Positions 1-9,857 of a stretch of DNA of 64,000 nucleotides are shown here, piece after piece. Location: contig JBKEEJ010000007.1 in NCBI GenBank assembly GCA_047777345.1, positions 1 through 64,000 of the forward strand, read 5' to 3'. The stretch comes from Anaerocolumna sp047777345. GTDB taxonomy: Bacteria > Bacillota > Clostridia > Lachnospirales > Lachnospiraceae. The notes beneath the pieces were generated by a model that worked only from the letters and a program-made list of their open reading frames with translations, had not been told where the DNA came from and did not search any database. Position 1 is the first letter of the stretch; the number at the start of each line of letters is the position of its first letter. The translations under genes and the position numbers were made by a program.

Positions 1-529
1 CTCGAAAAATTGAATCATATTGGACGAATGGTACAATAGGTTGGATTAATTCAGGGAAAATTAATGAGTTTAGAATAATTGAAGCAAGCGAATATATTAC
101 TGAAGAAGCTCTTAACAACTCTTCAGCAAAGTTACTTCCCGCTGGAACAACTGTATTAGCAATTACAGGAGCAACATTGGGAAAAATCAGCATGGTATTG
201 CGCTCATTTGCAGCTAATCAGTCTGTAATTGGTTTAGTGCCAAAAGCAGAATTATCGAATAATTTTATTTTCCTTTGGTTAAAAGAGAATATAAATGCTC
301 TGATTAGCATGCAAACGTGGAGGGGCTCAACAACATATTAATACAATATGATGTAAAAAGTTTTGACGTTATTGTTCCAGATACAGTCGCATTAAGCCTG
401 TTTAGAAGAAAAATTGATCCATTGATGTTAAAAATATCTCAAAATTGCTTTCAAATAAATACCTTAAATAAACTCCGCGATACCTTTCTTCCCAAACTTA
501 TAAGCGGCGAAATCCGCGTAAAAATGTGA
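1..529 (+). pseudogene. hsdS: Type I restriction specificity subunit HsdS, 3' part, frameshifted
   Basis: HsdS is the DNA-recognition subunit of type I restriction-modification complexes. The window opens inside the second target-recognition domain: frame 3 is open from base 3 to the stop at 339-341 and reads as a typical HsdS repeat (LLPAGTTVLAITGATLGK, then ANQSVIGL). The protein then continues in frame 2 from about 344 (YDVKSFDVIVP) to the usual HsdS ending KLISGEIRVK and stops at 529. Removing one T near 318 and one base near 343 restores a continuous reading through the conserved QQHIN-type motif, so I infer two single-base insertions. The 5' part and any hsdM lie outside the window. hsdR follows 12 bases downstream. 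The family assignment is firm; whether the shifts are real or sequencing errors is open. Confidence 0.8.
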
Positions 530-1571
530 GGTGCAAAAAATATGCCCAAACTTTGCGAATCTGAAATTGAAAAGATGGCAATAGAAGAACTGGTGAAATT
601 GGGCTATGCATACCTTTCTGGCCCGGATATAGCACCGGATGCACTTTTTGCCGAGCGCAACAGTTACAGTGAAGTTCTGCTAAGAAAAAGACTGACCGAT
701 GCGGTAGTGCGTCTTAATCCCAATCTTTCCTATGATGTGGTTTTGGAGGCAGTAAATAAAGTTGCACGCATAAGTTCTTCAAATCTGGTAGTAGACAACG
801 AAGCATTTCATAAAATGCTGGTTGATGGTGTGCCCGTCGAATACCGCAAAAACGGAGATATAGTTGGCGATTATGTAAAGCTTGTGGATTTCTCGGAAGA
901 TGGAGTTAACAACAACGAATTTCTTGTGGTCAATCAGTTTACGTCATTGAAAACAATAATAATAAGCGGCCTGACATTCTTCTTTTTATCAACGGTATTC
1001 CTATGGTGCTGTTTGAACTTAAAAATCCGGCCGATGAAAACGCCACCATTCGCAAAGCTTATGATCAAATCTGCACATACAAGGCCACCATACCAAGTCT
1101 TTTTACATACAACGAGATATGTGTTATTTCCGATGGGCTGGAAGCTAAGGCAGGTTCGTTAACTGCTCCGTTCTCACGTTTTTCAACGTGGAAAACCAAA
1201 GATGGACTAAATGAAGCGTCCAAGTTTGAAGATCAGCTTACCACCCTTATTCACGGGCTGTGCAACAAGAAAACCCGTGCTCGACTATATACGCAATTTT
1301 ATAACCTTTGAAAAGAGCAAAACTGAGGATAAAAAGACCAAGATAATAAAAGTAGAAACTGTCAAGAAAATTGCCGCTATCATCAGTATTACGCTGTGAA
1401 TAAAGCTGTTAAAAGTACGATTGAAGCGGCAAGGGTAGGTGGCAGCAAAAAAGCCGGTGTTATATGGCATACTCAAGGATCCGGCAAATCCCTATCTATG
1501 GTTTTTTATGCTGGAAAACTGGTGCAAAACCTTAACAATCCAACTATAGTTGTTATTACCGACAGAATGAT

Positions 1572-2384
1572 TTGGACGATCAACTCTTTGATACTTTTGC
1601 TGGAAACAGCGACCTTCTGCGTCAGCCACCGAAGCAAGCGGAAAGCTGCGAGCATTTAAAAGAATTATTAAAGGTAGCATCCGGAGGCATAGTTTTTACC
1701 ACTATTCAAAAATTCATACCTGATAATGACAGCTCGGTTTATGAGCTTTTGTCGGAAAGAGACAACATAGTAGTTATAGCCGATGAAGCGCACCGCACGC
1801 AGTACGGCTTTAACGCGAAACTCAGAGAAATAAAGGACGAAAACAATCAGGTCGTAGGGCAGCGCATAGCTTATGGTTTTGCCAAATATATGCGCGATGC
1901 CTTGCCAAACGCTACTTTCATAGGTTTTACCGGTACACCGGTAGAGAAGCAGGATGCCAACACGCCGGCGGTATTTGGCAATTACATTGATATTTACGAT
2001 ATTGCCCAAGCGGTTGAAGATAAGGTGACAGTTAAAATATATTATGAAAGCCGTCTGGCTAAAGTCAATCTCACCGAGGAAGGCAAAAAGCTGATTGAGG
2101 AGTTCGACAGGGAACTTGAAGAAGTAGATGAAAAAGACGAAGCAAAAGCCGCAAAAATGAAATGGGCAAAGCTTGAGGCTATTGTCGGCAATAAAGAACG
2201 ACTTGCCACTCTCGCAAAAGACATTGTTACGCATTTTGAAGACCGGCAGAAAGTATTTGAGGGTAAAGCGATGATTGTTGCCATGAGCCGTAGAATCGCC
2301 GTTGATTTGTATAATGAAATCATAAAGCTTCGTCCCGAGTGGCATAGTGACGATTTGGATAAAGGTGTTATCAAGTTGTTATGA
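1572..2384 (+). pseudogene. hsdR: hsdR fragment: helicase domain 1
   Basis: This is the third large open piece of the broken hsdR. It carries LDDQLFDTF, the DEAH box (VIADEAHRTQYG, about residues 70-82) and motif III (FIGFTGTPVE). The frame enters from 1396-1565 after a lost base near 1566, so the first methionine here is not a real start. It leaves through a shift in the GTTGTTATG region near 2375. It is listed separately only because it is a long open frame that could be annotated alone. Confidence 0.7.
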
Positions 2385-3754
2385 CATCCTCCAGTTCTGA
2401 TGGTCCGGAAATGCAGAAACACCATACTACTAAAGAGCAGCGAAAAATTCTTTCACAGCGTATGAAAGATGAAAATGATCCACTGAAAATTGTCATCGTG
2501 CGCGATATGTGGCTGACTGGCTTTGACGTTCCATGCCTCAACACCATGTATATCGACAAGCCGATGAAGGACCACAACCTTATGCAGGCAATAGCGCGCG
2601 TAAACCGTGTTTTCAAGGATAAGCCGGGCGGGTTGATTGTCGATTATATCGGGATTGCCCCAAACCTAAAAAAAGCTTTAAGTTTCTATGCAGAGAGCGG
2701 TGGCAAGGGAGTACCTGCTGAAACTCAGACAAGAGCTGTTGAAATTATGCTTGAAAAGCTGGAAGTTGTCCGGCAAATTTTGCATGGATTTGACTATTCA
2801 AGTTTTTTCAGCGTGGAGGTAAAAGATAAGCTCTCTATTATTCTTCAAGCTGAAGATTTTATCTTATCTGCAGAAAACAAAAAAGCACGTTTTATTAAAG
2901 AAGTAACCCTTCTAAGCCAAGCCTATGCACTTGCCAAACCTGATAAGGCGACGGTTAAACATGCAGAGGAAATAGCGTTTTTCCAAGCAGTTAAGGCAAG
3001 ACTCACTAAATTTGAAACAAGCGGCGAAAGTGGCATAAATTACGATTCTGTTATAAAAAATATTGTTGATTCGGCTATTGTATCAGATGAAGTTGTAGAT
3101 ATTTTTGATGCTGCTGGTATTGAAAAGCCGGAATTGTCCATTCTCTCAGATGAATTCCTTATGGAAATTAAAGGGATGAAACATAAGAATCTGGCTATTG
3201 AGCTACTAAAAAAGATTTTGTCCGATGAAATAAAAGTACGTTCAAAATATAACCTGACAAAATCAAAATCACTTATGGAAATGCTCAGTTCAGCCCTTAA
3301 ACGATATCAGAACAACCTGCTTACAACCGCTGAAATCATAGAAGAGCTTATCCGCATTGCTAAGGAAATTAAAAACGCCGACAGGAGGGGCGAGGAACTC
3401 GGCTTGTCCGAGGACGAGCTTGCTTTTTATGATGCGCTTGAAACCAATGATAGTGCGGTTAAAGTCTTGGGTGATGAAACCTTGAGAACAATTGCCCGCG
3501 AACTTGCAGATAAAGTGCGTAAAAATGCCACAATTGACTGGACATTAAAAGAAAGTGTCCGCGCAAAACTGATGGTATTGGTTCGCCGGACATTAAATAA
3601 ATACGGTTATCCGCCTGACAAACAGCAGCGCGCCGTGGAAACGGTCATGAAACAGGCAGAAAACTTAGCGGATGTATGGGCTTCACAAGGAGTGATGTAT
3701 GATACGAGGCCTTTATTAAATCTTCCAAAAGTCGCGGAAGAAGTGAGTAATTAG
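2381..3754 (+). pseudogene. hsdR: hsdR fragment: helicase domain 2 and C-terminal domain
   Basis: This is the largest piece of hsdR (457 residues). It starts in the second RecA-like domain (RDMWLTGFDVPCLNTMYIDKP, then the arginine-finger motif QAIARVNRVFKDKPGG) and runs through the helical C-terminal domain that contacts the methylase core, ending in the HsdR-typical segment YPPDKQQRAVETVMKQAE. The ATG at 2381 is internal to the family alignment and has no ribosome binding site, so this piece is probably not translated on its own. Confidence 0.75.
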
Positions 3755-3829
3755 TATTTAGTGTAAAGCAGATATTTAATCAAAATGGGTAGATAAAACT
3801 CCAAAAAAGAAAAATACGGGGGTCGTTGC

Positions 3830-5287
3830 ATGCATTTCTTTCAAAGGATAATGAAGAAAGTAAATAGCCCTGAAGTTCAATTACTCTGCCAAATATCTGT
3901 ATCGGATGACGAATATAAAGAGTTGTTAAAATATATACGCTCAAAAATATCAAATTTATATATGCAGGCAATTCCAGTGCCTGATTTAATGCTTTCCATA
4001 ACATTAGTTCAGATTGCAATTCGTAGATATGATGAAGGCAACTACTGGGATTGCTTTTTAGATGAGATTGGTGTAGAGGTTTCTGTAGCAAAAAGAAACT
4101 ATTTAGGCCAGATTTTTATGAAAACATTACGACATTTTAATTTATTCATAATAGAACAAGAAAAAGGCTCAAGGCAAGTTTATGTTGAAAATATTAAAGC
4201 TCATGCCTTTGTTCCTAATAATTACCTTTTCGGCTACTTTGACTTTCTGTTCTCATTTTACGATAGGAACCTTTTTAGACAGATTCCAGAAAATTTGGAA
4301 GATAGTATTTATGAAATGATTGACTTTATGAATGATTCATTATCCTTAAATAGTGATAATGTGAGAATTGAAGGTTTTGGTAATAAACCACCAAAGATTT
4401 ATCGTCTTCTAAAAGCAACAAAAAATGTGATTGCACAGTGCTCGCCTGTTACTATATGTGATTTGATATCTGAGCATTTGATGATGATTGATGAGTATTA
4501 TTACGACAGAAAACTCCCAAAAAAAGATAACAGAATTGCGTTTGGTTTTATTGCTTGGTGTGAGACAAAGGAAGCTGAAATTAATCTTGAACCAAATATT
4601 AATAGGCGACGTAAGGCTATCGGTGTATTCTATAATAAACCGTACTTTGAAGTTAACCGTTCTCATGAGCAAGCTTTTATTGTGATACCGAGTCAAAAAA
4701 TTAGAGATGAAGAATTTAATGGAAGTGCTTTTATTAAGTTAGAATACAATAATAAGACAATAAAAAAACAACTCGATATTTATAGAGCGTATGGTGTTTT
4801 TGTATCTGAAAAACTAAAAATAGCTGTTGACAATATATTTGCCTCTTATCGTATTGACATTATTTCAAGTACAACACATTCTTTTAAGATTCCTGAAAAA
4901 GAATATCGCTTATTTGATGAAGATTTTACAGAGATTCAGAAATTAAAAAAAGGGCAATGTTATATTCTCGCAAAGAAAGGCACTTCAGTCAAAAGTGATT
5001 TACATTCCGTATACGTAAATCTCCATCATGACTTATGGGATGAGTATTCATATAGCAATATTAATGAAGATACGGTTATTTATATAAAAAACAGGCCTAT
5101 TTCTATCTCCGGGGAGTTCTCTGAAGAACCATTATTTGATCATGTCTCAAATGAATATATTTTGTATAGTGGCGAAAGGCAAATACAAACCGCATATAAA
5201 CATCCCGTTATTTCATTTAAGGTTGCTAAAAATGCTTTAGCAGGAACTTTTATATGGTGTAATATAATCGTTTTTGCGCGAAGATAG
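3830..5287 (+). CDS. Uncharacterised defence-island protein, N-terminal part (485 aa)
   Basis: This is the first half of what I infer was one protein of about 938 residues. The frame ends at 5287 and the same protein continues one frame over, reading FCAKIENVSSIYEFDYD across 5268-5325. The shift falls in a run of five T at about 5270-5275. I see no catalytic motif, signal peptide or membrane segment; the sequence is rich in aromatic and charged residues and looks soluble. A start at 3830 follows GGGGGT, and ATG 3851 after AAAGGA is possible. It lies between hsdR and a DUF1998 helicase and joins the helicase gene at 6645, so a functional partnership is likely. By layout only it could be the partner of a Druantia type III-like DruE helicase. 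I do not recognise its family. Confidence 0.55.
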   Translation: MHFFQRIMKKVNSPEVQLLCQISVSDDEYKELLKYIRSKISNLYMQAIPVPDLMLSITLVQIAIRRYDEGNYWDCFLDEIGVEVSVAKRNYLGQIFMKTLRHFNLFIIEQEKGSRQVYVENIKAHAFVPNNYLFGYFDFLFSFYDRNLFRQIPENLEDSIYEMIDFMNDSLSLNSDNVRIEGFGNKPPKIYRLLKATKNVIAQCSPVTICDLISEHLMMIDEYYYDRKLPKKDNRIAFGFIAWCETKEAEINLEPNINRRRKAIGVFYNKPYFEVNRSHEQAFIVIPSQKIRDEEFNGSAFIKLEYNNKTIKKQLDIYRAYGVFVSEKLKIAVDNIFASYRIDIISSTTHSFKIPEKEYRLFDEDFTEIQKLKKGQCYILAKKGTSVKSDLHSVYVNLHHDLWDEYSYSNINEDTVIYIKNRPISISGEFSEEPLFDHVSNEYILYSGERQIQTAYKHPVISFKVAKNALAGTFIWCNIIVFARR

Positions 5288-5322
5288 AAAATGTCAGCTC
5301 TATTTATGAATTTGATTATGAT

Positions 5323-6645
5323 TTGGAAAACTGTGGAGTATCTATAGCGTTGAGTAGTGTCTTGGATAACAAAGATGGTTTATATCAAATTTGGATAGAT
5401 GAACCGGGAAAGCATAGAAGACTAATCTGTCAATATGTTTTGATTACTTCTTTACGTTGTCGTCCAGAAAAGCCACGTTTTATTTTTTGCGATAAAGCTT
5501 TAGTACATATTATTGGAGACTATGACATCACTCCTTTGAATTGTGAGCGGGTTAATGATAACGTGTATTCGCTTGATCTTACTTCTGGTACAGAAGAAGC
5601 GATATTTGAGTTATTATTAGAAGGGGTAAACTACACTTTAATTGTGCCGCTAAAAGTATTCAAATACGGATTTTCCAGGCAGTGGAAATATAGAAGAGAA
5701 AATTACTTATGGTTTCCGGAGATAGAAAATGATCTTTTTGTTTTTATGCCTGACGCAACTCGAGCTTTTGTTTATCTTGGAAATGAAGAGGAATGTATAG
5801 AGGGTGAAAAGCAATCTAATGGAGAGTTTCGATTTGATATAACTGATTTTGTTAACAAAATTAGACAAAGCAGCAGTGCGTTTGCAAACATCAATCTAAA
5901 ATATTTCGATAATAAGTGGAGGTACCTACCACTTTTTAGAGTTTTGAAGAGATTGTGGCTGCATAAATTCGAAATGGTATATTTAAATAATATGGTTCGA
6001 ATTATATCGGAATACGAGGGAAAAGCAAAATTAAAGGTTCGTATTTCAGATATTGCAACCAAGGAAATTGTTACTGAAAAATATTTGGACAATGGTAGTA
6101 CAGATTTTCCTGAACTTGATTATAATAAATTATACAGCTTGGAAAAGATTCAAGTCATTCCAGATCCATTTGGATTCTCGGACCAATCAACATCATTAGG
6201 TGTTATTTATAAAATTGGAACAATAGACTTTAGTGATCTAACAAATTGTAAAATGATTATAAAATCTATAGCTTGTAATGGGGTTATGCTGAATCTGGAT
6301 CATATATATATGGTTTACAACTTAACAAAAATCTCAGACTTTACTTATATTGGCAAGCTTACATATAAGCCTAAGTTAGCTAATAATTGTTCAAAAAAAA
6401 TAAGAGAGTCAGATTTATTTGAGAAAGTTCGTTTTGAAATAATGATTGAAGATGGGGTCGTTAATATTATTTCTTTACATTCACTAGAAGACGGTGATTG
6501 GACAGAGATTTGGTATGATGTAAAAACTAATAAACTTATAAGCGCTTCTGATGACATACTTTATACCTCAACAAATTATGAACGGTTTATCCCGTTGTAT
6601 GAAGATATTACAGATTATAATGTTGAATTTAGGAGGGTTAAATAA
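5323..6645 (+). CDS. Uncharacterised defence-island protein, C-terminal part (440 aa)
   Basis: This is the second half of the protein begun at 3830. The TTG at 5323 is not a true start: the coding sense extends upstream to the shift near 5272. The sequence alternates short hydrophobic and charged stretches (for example KLKVRISDIATKEIVTEKYL and LDHIYMVYNLTKISDFTYIG), which suggests repeated beta-sandwich modules, but I recognise no named domain. Its stop overlaps the start of the helicase gene (TAATG at 6643-6647), the close coupling expected of proteins made in fixed ratio. With the frame restored the pair would read as a two-gene operon. Confidence 0.55.
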   Translation: MENCGVSIALSSVLDNKDGLYQIWIDEPGKHRRLICQYVLITSLRCRPEKPRFIFCDKALVHIIGDYDITPLNCERVNDNVYSLDLTSGTEEAIFELLLEGVNYTLIVPLKVFKYGFSRQWKYRRENYLWFPEIENDLFVFMPDATRAFVYLGNEEECIEGEKQSNGEFRFDITDFVNKIRQSSSAFANINLKYFDNKWRYLPLFRVLKRLWLHKFEMVYLNNMVRIISEYEGKAKLKVRISDIATKEIVTEKYLDNGSTDFPELDYNKLYSLEKIQVIPDPFGFSDQSTSLGVIYKIGTIDFSDLTNCKMIIKSIACNGVMLNLDHIYMVYNLTKISDFTYIGKLTYKPKLANNCSKKIRESDLFEKVRFEIMIEDGVVNIISLHSLEDGDWTEIWYDVKTNKLISASDDILYTSTNYERFIPLYEDITDYNVEFRRVK

Positions 6646-9600
6646 TGTTATTCAGACCAGCAGAAAGCTCAAAAGGGATTGTTGAATTCTTTCGAAAGTA
6701 TCTTCTGACTACGTTCAAAACAAACAACGATATTTACAACAGACAGTTAAAAGAACAACTGTCTGAAGATGGTGTTATTTCGAAAGGTCCGTACATTAGT
6801 ATTAGCGACTCTTTTGAAAAGGATAAAACTTTGCGAGAATTGGTTGATGAAGGTATTTTATGCAGAGAACTGTTAAAGTTATCTGAATTACATCCTGACA
6901 GGAAATTATATAAACATCAGGTTGAAGCTATATGTAAAGCAAATAATGGGAAAAATTTAATTATAACAACAGGAACAGGATCGGGTAAAACGGAATGCTT
7001 CTTGATTCCTATAATTAATCTCCTGATGCGTGAGAAGGAAAAAGGCACTCTAAGTCCTGGAGTACGTACGCTTATTATTTATCCGATGAATGCTTTGGTT
7101 AATGACCAAATCAGAAGGTTACGAGAGATATTTATAAATTATCAGGAATCTGGTATTACATTCGGAAAATATACCGGTGAAACTTTAGAAAATTATAGTG
7201 ATGCACTTGACGAATTTATTGAACGTGAAGGTACTGAACCAATTAAAAATGAGTTGATATCCCGTGAGCAGATGAGAAAGTCTCCCCCTCATATCTTGAT
7301 AACAAACTTTGCTATGCTTGAATATCTTTTGCTGCGGCCTGGTGACAGCATTTTCTTTAATAAGCAAAATGCATCAAAATGGCATTCAATCGTTTTTGAT
7401 GAAGCACATACCTACTGTGGAGCAAAAGGAATAGAGGTTGCTACTTTAATCAAACGAGTTAAGGCAATGCTTAATCGTAATGATATTCAATTTTTTCTGA
7501 CTTCGGCAACGTTGGGTGATGAAAAATCAAACCCACAAATTATCAACTTTGCTCATTCATTATGTGATGTGCATTTTGATGAAGACTCTATAATAAGATC
7601 GTCAACTATTGCACCTGCAAAACCAGAAAGCACAAGTAAATTAGATTTCTCAATTTATCGCGAACTTGCAGAAAAAATCAGAAATAACTTTGCTTCTGAA
7701 CATATTCTTAAATTTCTTAGAGAAAAAGGCATTGACATTATTAAGGCAGAAAATGCAGATGAAGCTTTGGAAAAAACTCTCTATTCAATGATACTGCATG
7801 ATGACTTTTATTATGAAGTCAGGCATCATTTATTGAACAAAATAAAACCATTGAATCAGCTTGCTGAAGAATTAAGTGTTTCGGTTGATGATATAACAGA
7901 TTTTATAGCAGTAGCTTCAAATGCTCAGAATAACGGTGACAGGATATTTGAAGCAAGATATCACATGTTTATTCGTGGTATTGAGGGCGTGTATGTTACT
8001 CTAAATCCAAGCAATAAACTTTTCATCAGGGAAATGGAGACTTATAAAGAAGACCCGAAAAGCAACGACTGTGGATTTAAGGTATTTGAAATCACATTTT
8101 GTTATAATTGCAATGCTACATTCATTGTTGGACAAACAGAAGATGGATATCTTGTACAGAAGTCCAAATTTAACGATGATTACAGCCCAGAAGTTTACTT
8201 GTTAGATGGCGTATATGATGAATATGACGAAGAAAACGAAAATGAGAATAAATATATAGTGTGCGCAAAATGCGGAGCAATAGAACGCGCTTCATCTATA
8301 AATGGATTATCATGTGGACACGGCAAAGAAAATTATAATTCGTTGATCAAAGTTAAAGATTTAGGAGACCAACTGCACACTTGTCCATGCTGTCATGTAG
8401 TGAATACTCAGCGTAGTATTTTACGCCCATTCTTTTTGGGTAATGAAGCAGCAACAGCTGTTATTGCTACAGCATTATACAATGAGCTGCCTGATGTCAA
8501 AATTACAAAAAAAATAATTTCTATTGATGATCCTTTCTTTGGCAGTGGCCCGGAAAAATTGATTGAAGAGCGTGAGAATTTAGTTAAGCAGTTTTTAACT
8601 TTTTCTGACAATAGACAAGCTGCAGCATTCTTTGCTACATATCTGCAAACAACATACCGGGAAAATTTGATTAAAAGAATAATGACAAAAATATGTAAAG
8701 ATAATTTACAAGTAATATACCAGGGTGTAAGATTGAGCACATTCGTTAGTTGGCTCGAAGAATACTTTGAAAAGTATAATATATACTATCCGGATGAGAG
8801 AAAGAAACATGCATGGTTAGCAGTCTTAAAGGAATTGACTAATTATAAAGCAATGAATGCTTTACAAAATATGGGTATATTATATTTTGATCTAAATATA
8901 AAAATACCTGAGAATGAAAAATTACAATTATCTTCTGATGAAACAACTACTCTTTTTAAAATGATGGCATTGTATTTCATTAAAGATGCAGCAATAAAAT
9001 TACCTATTACCTTAACAAAAGCAGATTATAAAAAGCTGTCATATGCTGGAGAAATAAAGGGATTTAGTCTAAACTATACTCAAAAAAAATATTTTCAATC
9101 ATGGTTACCCGCAATAGGAAAGGAAAATGTTCGTACTAAATTATTGCGTAAGTTGCTTGCTGAAAAAGATGATGAATTTATTTTGAGATTATTGAAAGCA
9201 ATCTGGGATAAGTTGTTGTATGAAAGGATCATAGAATATGATAGTGAAAGCGGAAAATTTCTTTTGTCTTCTGAAGCAATTACAGTGAAAGCCGTTGATA
9301 AATTGTATATTTGCAATGAATGTAAAACTGTAACACCATATTGCTTGAAAAATGTTTGTGCAAATCCCAGGTGTAATGGAAGCCTTGTTGAATATGACTA
9401 TCTTAAGGCAATGGAGGACAATCATTATTACGATGTCTATCACAATCTGAACATTAACGACTTGCTTGTTAAGGAGCATACCGCTCAGTTAAGCAGTCAA
9501 AAAGCATATTCTTATCAAAACGATTTCAAGAAAAAAAGTATTAATGTACTGAGTTGCTCAACTACCTTTGAAATGGGGGTTGATGTTGGTACCCTTGAAA

Positions 9601-9857
9601 CTGTTTTTATGCGAAATATGCCTCCTTCACCGGCAAATTATGCACAAAGGGCAGGTCGGGCAGGCAGAAGTTCAAAGGCCGCAGCATATTCTCTGACATA
9701 CTGCCCAAATAGTTCACATGATCAGAATTATTTTAAGGATCCTGTAGCTATGATTAAGGGAACTATCCAACCCCCTTCATTTAATGTAGATAATGAGAAA
9801 AATCACGTTACGTCATATTTTTGCGTCGGCCTTTTCTTTCTTTTGGAGAAAGTATAG
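6645..9857 (+). CDS. DEAD/DEAH-box helicase with DUF1998 module, N-terminal part (1070 aa)
   Basis: This is a superfamily 2 helicase of the MrfA/YprA type. Walker A (TGTGSGKTE) is near residue 108, motif Ia YPMNALVNDQ near 145, DEAH near 252, motif III SATLGDE near 286 and motif VI QRAGRAGR near 1002. A long insertion between the RecA domains carries cysteine pairs typical of zinc binding (CYNCN, CAKCG, CPCC, later CNEC). The frame runs into a stop at 9857, but the protein clearly continues in the next frame (RHIFASAFSFFWRKY). Removing one A from the A run at about 9799-9803 joins the halves into about 1,590 residues. Such helicases act in phage defence (DISARM, Druantia) and DNA repair. Its place beside hsdR and a coupled partner favours defence. 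Confidence 0.8.
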   Translation: MLFRPAESSKGIVEFFRKYLLTTFKTNNDIYNRQLKEQLSEDGVISKGPYISISDSFEKDKTLRELVDEGILCRELLKLSELHPDRKLYKHQVEAICKANNGKNLIITTGTGSGKTECFLIPIINLLMREKEKGTLSPGVRTLIIYPMNALVNDQIRRLREIFINYQESGITFGKYTGETLENYSDALDEFIEREGTEPIKNELISREQMRKSPPHILITNFAMLEYLLLRPGDSIFFNKQNASKWHSIVFDEAHTYCGAKGIEVATLIKRVKAMLNRNDIQFFLTSATLGDEKSNPQIINFAHSLCDVHFDEDSIIRSSTIAPAKPESTSKLDFSIYRELAEKIRNNFASEHILKFLREKGIDIIKAENADEALEKTLYSMILHDDFYYEVRHHLLNKIKPLNQLAEELSVSVDDITDFIAVASNAQNNGDRIFEARYHMFIRGIEGVYVTLNPSNKLFIREMETYKEDPKSNDCGFKVFEITFCYNCNATFIVGQTEDGYLVQKSKFNDDYSPEVYLLDGVYDEYDEENENENKYIVCAKCGAIERASSINGLSCGHGKENYNSLIKVKDLGDQLHTCPCCHVVNTQRSILRPFFLGNEAATAVIATALYNELPDVKITKKIISIDDPFFGSGPEKLIEERENLVKQFLTFSDNRQAAAFFATYLQTTYRENLIKRIMTKICKDNLQVIYQGVRLSTFVSWLEEYFEKYNIYYPDERKKHAWLAVLKELTNYKAMNALQNMGILYFDLNIKIPENEKLQLSSDETTTLFKMMALYFIKDAAIKLPITLTKADYKKLSYAGEIKGFSLNYTQKKYFQSWLPAIGKENVRTKLLRKLLAEKDDEFILRLLKAIWDKLLYERIIEYDSESGKFLLSSEAITVKAVDKLYICNECKTVTPYCLKNVCANPRCNGSLVEYDYLKAMEDNHYYDVYHNLNINDLLVKEHTAQLSSQKAYSYQNDFKKKSINVLSCSTTFEMGVDVGTLETVFMRNMPPSPANYAQRAGRAGRSSKAAAYSLTYCPNSSHDQNYFKDPVAMIKGTIQPPSFNVDNEKNHVTSYFCVGLFFLLEKV

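Larger units (their letters stand above)
542..3754 (+). pseudogene. hsdR: Type I restriction endonuclease subunit HsdR, multiply frameshifted
   Basis: HsdR is the ATP-driven translocase and nuclease of type I restriction complexes. The start at 542 follows hsdS closely. Pieces in order: N-terminal domain to about 955; nuclease region (DILLFINGIPMVLFELKNP, the D...ExK pattern) about 955-1275; 1275-1380; Walker A (HTQGSGKS) in 1396-1565; DEAHR motif and helicase core in 1572-2384; helicase 2 and C-terminal domain in 2381-3754. The reading frame changes near 950, 1275, 1380, 1566 and 2375, each explained by one inserted or lost base, and the joined product would have the usual length of about 1,070 residues. 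All motor motifs are still legible, so decay is recent or the indels are sequencing artefacts. As written it cannot make full-length HsdR. Confidence 0.85.

Noticed and set aside
1668..2345. Minus-strand open frame of 225 codons inside hsdR
   Set aside because: It overlaps conserved helicase motifs on the other strand and has no ribosome binding site: a shadow frame.
542..3754. Phase-variable hsdR
   Set aside because: The indels are scattered and do not lie in long simple repeats, so reversible slippage is not supported.
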